DNA of 64,000 nucleotides from Confluentibacter sediminis. GTDB lineage: Bacteria; Bacteroidota; Bacteroidia; Flavobacteriales; Flavobacteriaceae. Below are positions 55,672 to 64,000 of this stretch, one piece after another. Below the pieces are notes generated by a model that saw only the letters and a program-made list of their open reading frames with translations, did no database searches and was not told the DNA's origin. Position numbers and translations under genes: made by a program. How positions within the stretch are numbered: the first letter of the stretch is position 1; the number at the start of each line of letters is the position of its first letter. The stretch spans positions 186,001-250,000 of the forward strand of contig NZ_QKPO01000005.1 in the NCBI RefSeq assembly GCF_003258355.1, in the 5' to 3' direction.

Positions 55672-58600
55672 TTAAGCCATAATAGGTTCTAAAACTTTTA
55701 GAGCTTGTTTTACAGATTTTATGTTTTCAAAGGTTAACAATAAGCGTAAACCATTTCGGGTTTGTTTCTCCTTCATTTGGCAGGTTTTTGGATTTGTTTG
55801 AACGTACTGTAATACACTTGTAAAATTATTACTTTGGTAAAAACTACTTTGTTGATCGGTAATAAAATAACCAATAAATTTGCCTTGTTTCATGATTATT
55901 TTTTCGAAACCTACTTTGGTGGCTATCCATTTAATACGAACGCTATTTAATAAATCCCGAACCTGAATTGGCAATTCCCCAAAACGGTCTATAAGTTGAG
56001 TTTCAAATTTTTGTAATTCCTCTTCAGTTTTTAAATCATTTAATTGGGTATATAAATTTAAACGTTCGGCAATATTGTTCACATAATCATCGGGGAAAAG
56101 CAGCTCAAAATCAGAATCGATAGTAACTTCTTTTACATATACTTTGGCGTCAATATCTTCTTCATACAAGTCTTTAAACTCATTTTCTTTAAGCTCTTCA
56201 ATAGCTTCATTCAATATTTTCTGATAGGTATCGAAACCAATCTCATTAATAAACCCGCTTTGTTCTCCACCCAATAAATCGCCCGCACCACGAATCTCTA
56301 AATCTTTCATAGCAATATTAAATCCGCTACCAAGTTCTGTAAACTGCTCTAAAGCAGTGATACGTTTTCTGGCATCATCGGTCATGGCCGAATATTCTGG
56401 TGTTATAAAATAGCAGAATGCTTTTTTATTGCTGCGCCCTACTCTACCCCGCATTTGGTGTAAATCGCTCAGCCCAAAATTATTGGCATTATTAATGAAA
56501 ATAGTATTGGCATTGGGTACATCCAATCCGCTTTCTATAATGGTTGTACTCACCAAAACATCAAATGCCCCGTCCATAAAAGCCAACATGAGTTGTTCTA
56601 GTTTTTTGCCATCCATTTGACCATGTCCAATACCAATTTTAGCATCTGGCACCAAACGTTGAATCATACCAGCTACTTCTTTTATGTTTTCAATACGATT
56701 ATGAATAAAGAATATTTGTCCACCACGCTGAATTTCATAACTCACGGCATCTCGAATGGTTTCTTCATTAAAACGAATCACATGGCTTTCAATAGGATAT
56801 CGATTTGGTGGAGGTGTTGTAATAACCGATAAATCTCTTGCAGCCATTAAACTAAATTGAAGCGTTCTGGGAATGGGTGTGGCTGTTAAAGTTAACACAT
56901 CGACATTGTCTTTTAAAGTTTTTAATTTTTCTTTAACAGCCACGCCAAATTTTTGTTCCTCATCAACAATTAAAAGCCCTAAATCTTTAAATTTCACATC
57001 TTTATTAACCAACTGATGGGTACCAATAATAATATCTACTTTGCCATTTTCTAACTTTTCAAGAGTTTCTCGTCTCTCTTTAGCGGTTCTAAATCGGTTT
57101 AAATAATCTACTGTTACGGGGAAATCTTTTAAACGCTCTGTAAACGTTCTGGAATGTTGATATGCTAAAATAGTGGTTGGCACCAATACGGCAACTTGCT
57201 TACCGTTATCAACCGCTTTAAAGGCTGCTCGAATGGCAACTTCGGTTTTGCCAAATCCCACATCGCCACACACCAATCGGTCCATAGGGCGATCGCTTTC
57301 CATATCTGCTTTAATATCGGCCGTTGCTGTGGTTTGGTCGGGGGTATCTTCATATAAAAAAGAAGATTCCAATTCCAATTGCATATAACTATCTGGATTG
57401 TATTGATAGCCTTTCTCCGTTTTTCGTTTGGCGTATAATTGAATAAGATTAAAAGCTATATGCTTAACCCTCGATTTCGTTTTCTCTTTAAGTGTTTTCC
57501 AAGCATTACTTCCCAATTTATAAATCTTGGGAGGCTTTCCGTCTTTACCATTAAACTTAGTGATTTTATGCAACGAGTGGATACTTAAATATAAGACATC
57601 ACGCTCGCCATAAACCAATTTAATAGCTTCTTGCTTTTTACCTTCTACATCAATTTTTTGCAAACCACCAAAACGACCAATACCATGATCGATATGAGTT
57701 ACGTAATCACCAATATCTAAATTGGTTAATTCCTTTAAAGTGATGGATTGTTTTTTAGCGTAACCGTTTTTGACATTAAATTTATGATAGCGCTCAAAAA
57801 TTTGATGATCGGTATAACAAACTATTTTATTATCATAATCTACAAACCCTTGATGCAAAGACAAGGTGATGGTTTTATATGACTTGACTTCTAAATGTGA
57901 ATCGTCAAAAATATCATGAAAACGTTTCGCTTGCTGTTCGCTTACACAGGCAATATAATTGGTAAAGCCTTTATCATAATTGGTATTTAAATCTTCAATT
58001 AATAAGTTGAATTGCTTGTTAAACGACGGTTGAGGGGATGTCTTAAATTCAATAACGTCATCTGAAGAATTTGAGAAAACAGCCATAGTTCCAAACTCCA
58101 CAATCGAAAAATCCAATAATTGTCTTTTTAGCAACTCCGAATTACAAAATAACTCTTCTGGTTTGGCATGCTTAATGTCTGATGAAAGCGTGTTAAAAGC
58201 CTCTTCTGCCTTTGCATAAAAATCATCAATCCTTGAAAAAAACAAGTCTGGGTTTTTAAAGCAAAGTACTGTTTTTGAAGCTATATATTTTAAGAAACTC
58301 GCACGCTCTTCGTTCAAAAATTTATTTTCAACATTGGGAATGATGTTGATTTTTTTAATTTGTTCAATGGACAATTGTGTTTCAACATCAAAGGTTCTAA
58401 TGCTATCCACCTCATCACCAAAAAACTCAATTCTATAAGGTTCGTCGTTTGAAAACGAAAACACATCTACAATACCACCTCTCACTGAAAATTCTCCTGG
58501 TTCAGTAACAAAATCAACCCGTTTAAATTGGTATTCAAACAACACCTCATTAACAAAATCTATGGATAAATTATCACCAACACTAATTTTTAAGGTGTTA

Positions 58601-59019
58601 CGCTCCAGTTCTTTTCTAGTAACTACTTTTTCAAAAAGGGCATCGGGATAAGTAACTATTATTGCTGGTTTTTTTTGTGAATTAATGCGATTTAAAACTT
58701 CAGCTCTCAACAACACATTCGCATTATCTGTTTCTTCAATTTGATATGGTCTACGGTAACTGCCTGGATAAAACAACACGTCTTTATTGTTAATGAGTTG
58801 CTCTAGGTCGTTTAAATAAAAAGCCGCTTCTTCTTTATCATTAAACACCAATAAAAAAGGTTTGTCTGCATCTTTAAAAACACTTGAAATAACAAAGGAT
58901 AGAGAAGAGCCTACCAAGCCTTTTATATGGGTTCTACCTTGATTTTTGGCAATAGCAACCTGCAGATTTTGCGTTTGTAAAATCTGTGAATAGGTTTGCG
59001 AGAGAATGGTTTTACTCAC
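55672..59019 (-). CDS. mfd: Transcription-repair coupling factor Mfd
   Basis: The 1115-residue protein has the full Mfd order: a UvrB-like N-terminal module (about 1-330), the CarD-like RNA-polymerase-interacting domain (about 430-510, LDIGDYVTHIDHGIGRFGGLQ), a RecG-like translocase with Walker A GDVGFGKTE, a DEEQ box and LTATPIPRTLQFS, then the TRG and C-terminal D7 domains. It removes polymerase stalled at lesions and recruits UvrA. It is slightly shorter than the E. coli protein (1148 residues) but otherwise complete. Confidence 0.98.
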   Translation of the reverse strand: MSKTILSQTYSQILQTQNLQVAIAKNQGRTHIKGLVGSSLSFVISSVFKDADKPFLLVFNDKEEAAFYLNDLEQLINNKDVLFYPGSYRRPYQIEETDNANVLLRAEVLNRINSQKKPAIIVTYPDALFEKVVTRKELERNTLKISVGDNLSIDFVNEVLFEYQFKRVDFVTEPGEFSVRGGIVDVFSFSNDEPYRIEFFGDEVDSIRTFDVETQLSIEQIKKINIIPNVENKFLNEERASFLKYIASKTVLCFKNPDLFFSRIDDFYAKAEEAFNTLSSDIKHAKPEELFCNSELLKRQLLDFSIVEFGTMAVFSNSSDDVIEFKTSPQPSFNKQFNLLIEDLNTNYDKGFTNYIACVSEQQAKRFHDIFDDSHLEVKSYKTITLSLHQGFVDYDNKIVCYTDHQIFERYHKFNVKNGYAKKQSITLKELTNLDIGDYVTHIDHGIGRFGGLQKIDVEGKKQEAIKLVYGERDVLYLSIHSLHKITKFNGKDGKPPKIYKLGSNAWKTLKEKTKSRVKHIAFNLIQLYAKRKTEKGYQYNPDSYMQLELESSFLYEDTPDQTTATADIKADMESDRPMDRLVCGDVGFGKTEVAIRAAFKAVDNGKQVAVLVPTTILAYQHSRTFTERLKDFPVTVDYLNRFRTAKERRETLEKLENGKVDIIIGTHQLVNKDVKFKDLGLLIVDEEQKFGVAVKEKLKTLKDNVDVLTLTATPIPRTLQFSLMAARDLSVITTPPPNRYPIESHVIRFNEETIRDAVSYEIQRGGQIFFIHNRIENIKEVAGMIQRLVPDAKIGIGHGQMDGKKLEQLMLAFMDGAFDVLVSTTIIESGLDVPNANTIFINNANNFGLSDLHQMRGRVGRSNKKAFCYFITPEYSAMTDDARKRITALEQFTELGSGFNIAMKDLEIRGAGDLLGGEQSGFINEIGFDTYQKILNEAIEELKENEFKDLYEEDIDAKVYVKEVTIDSDFELLFPDDYVNNIAERLNLYTQLNDLKTEEELQKFETQLIDRFGELPIQVRDLLNSVRIKWIATKVGFEKIIMKQGKFIGYFITDQQSSFYQSNNFTSVLQYVQTNPKTCQMKEKQTRNGLRLLLTFENIKSVKQALKVLEPIMA

Positions 59020-59041
59020 GTAATTATGGTATTTAAGATGA

Positions 59042-59049
59042 CAAATATA
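59042..59049 (-). promoter_or_regulatory. mfd promoter, -7 element
   Basis: TATATTTG on the minus strand matches TAnnTTTG, about 23 bases before the mfd start. No TTG was found at -33. Confidence 0.55.
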
Positions 59050-59345
59050 AGCTTTGCCCTTATTTTATTATAATAAATAACAAATCTATAACTTTATTCT
59101 TATGAATATTTAAGTATTATTTGGGCACTCATCATTTCCGATAAGAACCAACCTCCAAAACATAATCCGTGATAGGACTAGAAAACAGCAAAAACAAAGA
59201 CATTTTTCTCTATTTAAAATACTTTTTTGTCTTAATTATATTAACGACACCAAATCTGTTGAATGTTTTTTTCGGTTTATTTTGTGTAAAAAAAATGAAA
59301 AAAATATGTAGGTTTGCAGCACTTTAAAAATATAAACAAGAATTT
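59050..59345. other. Divergent spacer between mfd and the TerB-like gene
   Basis: No gene was found. TAGGTTTG (59309-59316) is a likely -7 box for the TerB-like gene, 30 bases before its ATG. The rest is AT-rich with no recognised structure. Confidence 0.45.
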
Positions 59346-59777
59346 ATGTCGTTTTCAGATTTATTTGATAGTGGATTTAAAAAGCGTAACGAAGATCATT
59401 TTGCGGCTATCGTAAGAGTGGCGATGGATGATGGCGTGATTTCTGAAGAAGAAAAAGCCTTTTTAGATAGATTGGCTCATAACTTAGATATTAGTGAAGG
59501 TGATTACAAACTTATTTTAAGTGATTACAAATCGCATCCTATAAATCCGCCTCATTCTTACGATCAGCGTTTAGAGCGTTTATACGATTTAGCACGTATG
59601 GTTTATGTAGATCATATTAAAGGAGACCACGAAGAAATTTTACTAACCAAAATTGCCATTGGGTTAGGTTTTCATGTACAAAACGTAAAATATATTATTG
59701 ACAAAGCTTTGTGCTTAGTAAATGAAGAAGTGGACTTAGAAACTTTTATGCATGAAATGAAACATATGAATAGATAA
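59346..59777 (+). CDS. TerB-like protein
   Basis: The 143-residue all-helical protein has a TerB/DjlA-type pattern: FAAIVRVAMDDGVISEEEKAFLDRLAHNLDISEGDY with clustered acidic residues that may bind a metal, and a second half with KIAIGLGFHVQNVKYIIDKA. TerB-like proteins are linked to envelope stress and tellurite tolerance, but single copies like this in Bacteroidota are uncharacterised. No other ter gene is present, so a resistance function should not be assumed. A strong hairpin follows. Confidence 0.83.
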   Translation: MSFSDLFDSGFKKRNEDHFAAIVRVAMDDGVISEEEKAFLDRLAHNLDISEGDYKLILSDYKSHPINPPHSYDQRLERLYDLARMVYVDHIKGDHEEILLTKIAIGLGFHVQNVKYIIDKALCLVNEEVDLETFMHEMKHMNR

Positions 59778-59795
59778 TATATTCTTTATTCAATA

Positions 59796-59829
59796 CGAAA
59801 AACGCGAACCAAAAGGTTCGCGTTTTTCG
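59796..59829 (+). terminator. Terminator of the TerB-like gene
   Basis: CGAAAAACGCGAACC (59796-59810), AAAA, then the perfect 15-base complement (59815-59829) ending in TTTTTCG. Confidence 0.9.
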
Positions 59830-59935
59830 TTTAATCAATTATAGTTAGTAAGATTATGCATCTTAAGAAGGTTAAAAATTATTGTTTTTTTAACATCCTT
59901 TATTTATACATTTACATATTCTAATTTAGTGGCAA

Positions 59936-60283
59936 ATGTCAAAACTTAACTGTTTCGTTTTAACGGTTATTATTAGTTTCTTCTCGTTATTTCTGTTCAA
60001 AACAGAAAGTGCTACTTCATTTAAACGCCTCGTACATACACATGATATTAAAATTGACAATGCTTTTAATACATGTGCTATATCAACTAATAACTCTTTT
60101 GAACATTTAGTAAATTTTGAAAAGGAAAAAGAGCAGCCTTCCGTTAGTTGTTTTTACACAACTGCATCATCTCTAAACAAACGATATTTAAATACTAATT
60201 TACAGTACTTAAAAATTTGTGGATTTTTTGATTTAAATTTAACCACTCGTACCATTATTTACCCTTTCCATTCCTTCTTGTAA
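59936..60283 (+). CDS. Small hypothetical exported protein
   Basis: The 115-residue reading frame has a hydrophobic N-terminus (about 6-24: CFVLTVIISFFSLFLF) that could be a signal peptide. The mature part is rich in Asn, Ser and Thr, with three Cys (CAIS, SCFY, KICG). No family was recognised. The frame begins about 107 bases after a terminator and has normal codon usage for the window, so it is probably a gene, but this cannot be proved from sequence alone. Confidence 0.5.
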   Translation: MSKLNCFVLTVIISFFSLFLFKTESATSFKRLVHTHDIKIDNAFNTCAISTNNSFEHLVNFEKEKEQPSVSCFYTTASSLNKRYLNTNLQYLKICGFFDLNLTTRTIIYPFHSFL

Positions 60284-60375
60284 CCCATTGATTTTATTGT
60301 ATTAACCAAAACACCAATCATTAAAAAATGGCATGGTGGTTTATCTATTCATAAAATTAATTTAAAACATACAAG

Positions 60376-60876
60376 ATGAAAATTTCATTAGTAATTATTT
60401 CTACGCTTTTAGTGTTATGCGTATTCGTTCCTTTTATCATATTTATTTATAATGGAACAAAAAATACACTTAGTATAAAAAAACAAGCCCATTTATTAAT
60501 AAAAAATAACGGCATCATTTATAGCGTTAAAGACGTTTGGCGTAAAAATTTTATAGGGATAAGTAGTGACAATAAAACACTTACCTATATTCACTTTAAA
60601 CTAAACAAGCCCTTTATTATTGATATTAGTTTAGCAGACTTAAAACAATGTCATATTATTAAAAACTATAATAATGGAACAAATAAGACGACATCACTAA
60701 AGAGTTTAGATTTAGAATTTATTTATAAATCTGCTTCTAAACCAAATACTATTATCAACTTTTTTAATGTAGATGATGATTTAAATGAAGATTTTGAATG
60801 GCAACGTATTGAAAAATGGCAACAATTAATTAAGGCCTCTATACCACAACAAATCATAAGTAAAATAGCTTCTTAA
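60376..60876 (+). CDS. Hypothetical membrane-anchored protein
   Basis: The 166-residue protein has one N-terminal helix (about 4-27: LVIISTLLVLCVFVPFIIFIY) and a soluble beta-rich domain. The core (NNGIIYSVKDVWRKNFIGISSDNKTLTYIHF and a C-terminal EDFEWQRIEKWQQLIKASI) suggests a PH-like or similar fold, but this is only a guess. No known family was recognised. It ends in the hairpin shared with tex. Confidence 0.65.
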   Translation: MKISLVIISTLLVLCVFVPFIIFIYNGTKNTLSIKKQAHLLIKNNGIIYSVKDVWRKNFIGISSDNKTLTYIHFKLNKPFIIDISLADLKQCHIIKNYNNGTNKTTSLKSLDLEFIYKSASKPNTIINFFNVDDDLNEDFEWQRIEKWQQLIKASIPQQIISKIAS

Positions 60877-60893
60877 AAGCCATTTTTTAATTT

Positions 60894-60925
60894 AAGAAAA
60901 GCGAACCAAATGGTTCGCTTTTCTT
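60894..60925. terminator. Bidirectional terminator between the membrane protein and tex
   Basis: AAGAAAAGCGAACCA (60894-60908), AA, and the perfect complement (60911-60925). The right edge overlaps the tex stop codon at 60924-60926. Confidence 0.88.
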
Positions 60926-63047
60926 ATTTATGCAGTTTTAATTGAATACGCTTACGCGGAATATCCACCTCTAAAACCTTTACGATCACTTGTTGGTGCA
61001 GGCTTACATGTTCATTAACATCTTTAACAAAACTATCTGAAAGGTTTGACACATGAATCAATCCGCTTTCTTTAATGCCAATATCCACAAAACATCCGAA
61101 ATTGGTAATATTATTAACAATTCCTGGCAGTAATTGCCCCTCATGCAAATCATTTATCGTTTTTATGTTTTGATTGAATGTAAATACTTTAGCTTGCTCA
61201 CGAATATCCAAGCCCGGTTTTTCAAGTTCTTTAAGAATATCTTGAAGCGTTGGCAAGCCAACAGCTTCGGTGCAATATGTTTTTAAATCTATTTTTTGAA
61301 GTAAGTCTTTATTTCCTATTAAATCTGAAACACTTTTGCTTAAATCTTTTGCCATTTTTTCAACAATAGCATAACTCTCAGGATGTACCGCAGAATCGTC
61401 TAGCGGATTTTTACATTCTTTAATTCTCAAAAAAGCAGCACCTTGCTCAAAGGATTTATCTCCCAAACGAGGTACTTTTTTAATGTCTTGTCTTGATGAA
61501 AACGCTCCATGTTCTTTTCTATATTCAAAAATATTTTCGGCCAGTTTAGGCCCAATGCCAGATACATAACTTAACAGGGATTTGCTTGCTGTATTGACAT
61601 TAACACCAACTGCATTTACACAATTTTCAACAACCACATCCAATGATTTTTGAAGTTTATTTTGGTCTACATCATGCTGATACTGGCCAACGCCAATAGA
61701 TTTCGCATCAATTTTAACCAACTCTGCCAACGGATCTTGAAGCCTTCTTCCAATAGATACACTACCTCTCACCGTCACATCATAATCTGGAAATTCTTCT
61801 CGTGCAATCTTTGATGCCGAATAAATACTGGCTCCTGCTTCACTCACTACAAAAACCTGTACCTCATTTTTAAAATGAATCTTTCGAATAAAGTCTTCTG
61901 TTTCTCTTGAGGCTGTGCCGTTACCAATAGCAATCGCATCAATTTTATAGGCTTCGGTTAACGATCCTATCTTTTTTATGGCTCCCATCGTGTCACTTTT
62001 TGGTGGATGCGGATAAATGGTTTCATTGTATAACAAGTTTCCCTGTTCATCTAAACATACGACTTTACAACCTGTTCTAAATCCTGGATCGATTGCCAAA
62101 ACTCTTTTTTCACCTAGTGGAGAGCCTAACAATAATTGCTTTAAGTTTTTTGTAAATACCGAAATAGCGGCTTCGTCGGCTTTTTCTTTTGCTATTTGTA
62201 ATGCTTCGTTTGACAAGGATGGCAATAACAACCGTTTATAAGCATCTGTGATTGCTATTTGAATGTGTTCTGAACAATCGTTGTTAGAACGAAGGATTCT
62301 GTCTTCTATTTTGCTTAAAGCTTTATCATCATCAATAGCTATTTTAAGCTTAATAAAACCTTCAGATTCTGCTCTTAAAATCGCCAATAAACGATGCGAG
62401 GGTATGCGACTTAAGTTTTCTTCCCATTCAAAATAATCTCTAAATTTTTGGGCATTTTCATCATCTTTTTTTGCTTTCACCACTTTTGTAGAAATCATGG
62501 CAAAACGCTCTAATTGATGTCTGATGTTGTTTCTAATATCGCTGCGTTCGTTAATCCATTCGGCAATGATATGTCGAGCACCTTCTAAAGCCTCTTCCAC
62601 AGAAGCGATGTTTCCTTTTACATATTTAAATGCCACGGACTCTAAATCATGGGCATTTTGGCTCATCATTATTTTTGCCAAAGGTTCTAATCCGTTTTGC
62701 CGTGCTGTTTCAGCTTTTGTCTTTTTGCTCTTCTTGTAGGGTAAATATAAATCTTCCAGTGTTGTTAAATCTGGAGCCGCTTCCATTTTTTGTTTTAATT
62801 CTGACGTTAAAACACCTTGTTCATCCAGTGCTTTTAAAATGGCTGATTTTCTTTTTTCTAAGGCTTCAAACTGTTCTTTATATTTTACAATATCACCAAT
62901 TTGAACCTCATCTAAATTACCTGTACGTTCTTTTCTATAACGAGAAATGAAGGGAATGGTACAGTCTTCATTTAATAATTCAACAGTGTTTTTTATGGAG
63001 GCTTCTGATAATTGGGTTTGGGAAATTATAAATGAAATTAAAGACAT
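60924..63047 (-). CDS. tex: Tex-family RNA-binding transcription accessory protein
   Basis: The 707-residue protein has the Tex layout: an N-terminal helical region with FISRYRKERTGNLDE, a YqgF/RuvX-like domain (about 310-440, VLAIDPGFRTGCKVVCLD), helix-hairpin-helix motifs (about 480-560, LLSYVSGIGPKLAENIFEYR) and a C-terminal S1 domain (about 635-705, GQLLPGIVNNITNFGCFVDIGIKESGLIHVSNL). Tex binds nucleic acid and acts with RNA polymerase in the cytoplasm; its exact role is still debated. Its length is slightly below the usual 770 residues, at the N-terminal part. Confidence 0.96.
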   Translation of the reverse strand: MSLISFIISQTQLSEASIKNTVELLNEDCTIPFISRYRKERTGNLDEVQIGDIVKYKEQFEALEKRKSAILKALDEQGVLTSELKQKMEAAPDLTTLEDLYLPYKKSKKTKAETARQNGLEPLAKIMMSQNAHDLESVAFKYVKGNIASVEEALEGARHIIAEWINERSDIRNNIRHQLERFAMISTKVVKAKKDDENAQKFRDYFEWEENLSRIPSHRLLAILRAESEGFIKLKIAIDDDKALSKIEDRILRSNNDCSEHIQIAITDAYKRLLLPSLSNEALQIAKEKADEAAISVFTKNLKQLLLGSPLGEKRVLAIDPGFRTGCKVVCLDEQGNLLYNETIYPHPPKSDTMGAIKKIGSLTEAYKIDAIAIGNGTASRETEDFIRKIHFKNEVQVFVVSEAGASIYSASKIAREEFPDYDVTVRGSVSIGRRLQDPLAELVKIDAKSIGVGQYQHDVDQNKLQKSLDVVVENCVNAVGVNVNTASKSLLSYVSGIGPKLAENIFEYRKEHGAFSSRQDIKKVPRLGDKSFEQGAAFLRIKECKNPLDDSAVHPESYAIVEKMAKDLSKSVSDLIGNKDLLQKIDLKTYCTEAVGLPTLQDILKELEKPGLDIREQAKVFTFNQNIKTINDLHEGQLLPGIVNNITNFGCFVDIGIKESGLIHVSNLSDSFVKDVNEHVSLHQQVIVKVLEVDIPRKRIQLKLHK

Positions 63048-63072
63048 GAAAAAGTTTAAATAAATTGAAAAG

Positions 63073-63080
63073 CAAATATA
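63073..63080 (-). promoter_or_regulatory. tex promoter, -7 element
   Basis: TATATTTG on the minus strand fits TAnnTTTG exactly, 26 bases before the tex ATG; the -33 site reads TTT. A small palindrome ATACGA-N6-TCGTAT (63104-63121) lies just upstream. Confidence 0.55.
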
Positions 63081-63177
63081 ACAAGTTTATTTGTTTGAAA
63101 AATATACGACATGTATCGTATGGATTGGTGCTTGTTCGATTTCTATTTTTGTTACAAACAGCAACACCAAGACTATT

Positions 63178-64000
63178 ATGAAAAACATATTATTGACATT
63201 TTTACTTCTTGCCTTAACAACCAATTCCTTTTGGGCACAAAAAACAACTTTAAAGGATTTTAATCTTCCAGAAAAGACTCTAGCTGTCCAAATTATGGAA
63301 GCTAATTATAATGGCGAAACCAAAGAGTTCTTACCCATTTCACAACAAGTATTAGTATTCAAAAACGGTAAATTAACTGAAGATAAATATGCTATGGCTG
63401 ACAAATCTTATGGTTCACAAACAGTTAATGAATACAATGAAGCTGGTCAATTAAACAAAAGCTCATTTTTGTCCTTTAATAAAGAAAAACCTGTATCTAG
63501 CATTACAACTTACCAGTATGTAAAAGAAAATAATTTAGTAGCAGTATATGAAACTTCAGATAATGGTTATAAACGAAAAACTGAAGACCGAAACTACAAT
63601 ACCTCAGGTAACTTGGTTAGTAGTGTTTTTTACGATCAAAACGGAGATAAAATGAAGACTGTCACTTATTTTGACAATCATAATGACATTCTTTATCACT
63701 ATAAAAATAATTCTCAAAAATCTTATCAGCCGAATTTAGAATCTATTTATTATTCGGGAAACCAAATACTATTTTCAAACACAATTTATGTAGATAAAGA
63801 ACTCCAACAAACTATTGTTAAAACAACTGATTATCTGTATGATGATGATAATAATTTAATAGAAATGAATATCACAAATACCTATGAAGATTCTGAAGAA
63901 AAAGCTCGAAACGTATTTAACATACTAAATAAATCATTTAATACTAAAAAAAGTGATACTTCAAAAAACACTAAAAAACTAAGTTATAGCAACTATAAAT
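63178..64000 (+). CDS. Secreted hypothetical protein (partial, runs off the window)
   Basis: The frame starts at ATG 63178 with a clear signal peptide (MKNILLTFLLLALTTNSFWA) and stays open to the right edge (274 codons visible). It is rich in Tyr, Asn and Lys with repeated short strands such as YNEAGQLNKSSFL, YNTSGNLVSSVFYDQNGDK and YDDDNNLIEMN. These resemble the YD/RHS-like toxin-scaffold or antitoxin-type beta repeats of outer-surface proteins in a loose way. Function is unknown. It is divergent from tex. Confidence 0.75.
   Translation, partial: MKNILLTFLLLALTTNSFWAQKTTLKDFNLPEKTLAVQIMEANYNGETKEFLPISQQVLVFKNGKLTEDKYAMADKSYGSQTVNEYNEAGQLNKSSFLSFNKEKPVSSITTYQYVKENNLVAVYETSDNGYKRKTEDRNYNTSGNLVSSVFYDQNGDKMKTVTYFDNHNDILYHYKNNSQKSYQPNLESIYYSGNQILFSNTIYVDKELQQTIVKTTDYLYDDDNNLIEMNITNTYEDSEEKARNVFNILNKSFNTKKSDTSKNTKKLSYSNYK

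Noticed and set aside
57165-57388. Short opposite-strand frames within mfd
   Set aside because: They are shadows of a conserved gene with no signal or family of their own.
59346-59777. Tellurite-resistance operon
   Set aside because: Only a lone TerB-like gene is present, without terA, terC, terD or terZ.

Overview
The window is an AT-rich (roughly one-third G+C by eye) chromosomal segment of a Bacteroidota bacterium, most likely a member of the Flavobacteriaceae. The grounds are the many TonB-dependent receptors, a SusC/SusD pair with FecR and ECF sigma, promoters of the TTG-N19-TAnnTTTG type, the atpD-atpC pair split from the rest of the ATP synthase genes, and lipoproteins with short lipoboxes. 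Genus cannot be decided from the sequence. About 53 protein genes and two tRNA genes are supported; no rRNA, CRISPR array, insertion sequence or prophage was seen.

Layout. 0-7 kb: 3' end of glmS, a TonB receptor/GDSL-esterase lipoprotein pair, and atpD-atpC. 7-18.8 kb: sugar MFS transporter, umuC-umuD, a MocR-type regulator divergent from a TonB receptor, an NfeD-flotillin operon, a JmjC/cupin protein, recX, recO and a small beta-propeller remnant. 18.9-20.2 kb: gdhA, then about 870 bp with no gene. 21.1-37.6 kb: a self-contained accessory locus with ECF sigma factor, FecR, STN-type SusC, SusD, a lipoprotein related to HExxH metallohydrolases, two tandem DUF5117/DUF4953 metalloprotease paralogues and a thioredoxin-S9 peptidase fusion, closed by a strong terminator. 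37.8-44.3 kb: housekeeping genes including feoA-feoB with a tiny Cys-rich partner, a Sco1-like protein, rseP and tRNA-Asn. 44.4-48.3 kb: an ApbE-DUF2271 fusion with a PepSY-type membrane protein, a 7TM-AraC regulator and tRNA-Arg. 48.4-54 kb: hemG, the mntR-mntH operon and a divergent TonB receptor sharing one long palindrome. 54-64 kb: yraN, a TlpA-like protein, mfd, a TerB-like protein, two unknowns, tex and a partial secreted protein.

The most interesting part is the 21-37.6 kb locus. It looks like a sensor-controlled import and digestion system for protein or peptide material: substrate sensing through the STN domain, FecR and ECF sigma; uptake by SusCD; and degradation by an intact metalloprotease and an S9 peptidase fused to thioredoxin. 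Two of its three metallopeptidase-like proteins have lost every recognisable zinc ligand, so the locus seems to pair one active protease with two pseudo-enzymes, perhaps binding subunits. G+C also steps down inside susC, as if a signalling module had been joined to a different receptor barrel. Other leads are a 22-bp-arm palindrome between mntR and a TonB receptor (candidate manganese receptor), a MocR regulator without the PLP lysine, and an ApbE-DUF2271 fusion carrying a possible flavinylation-like motif.
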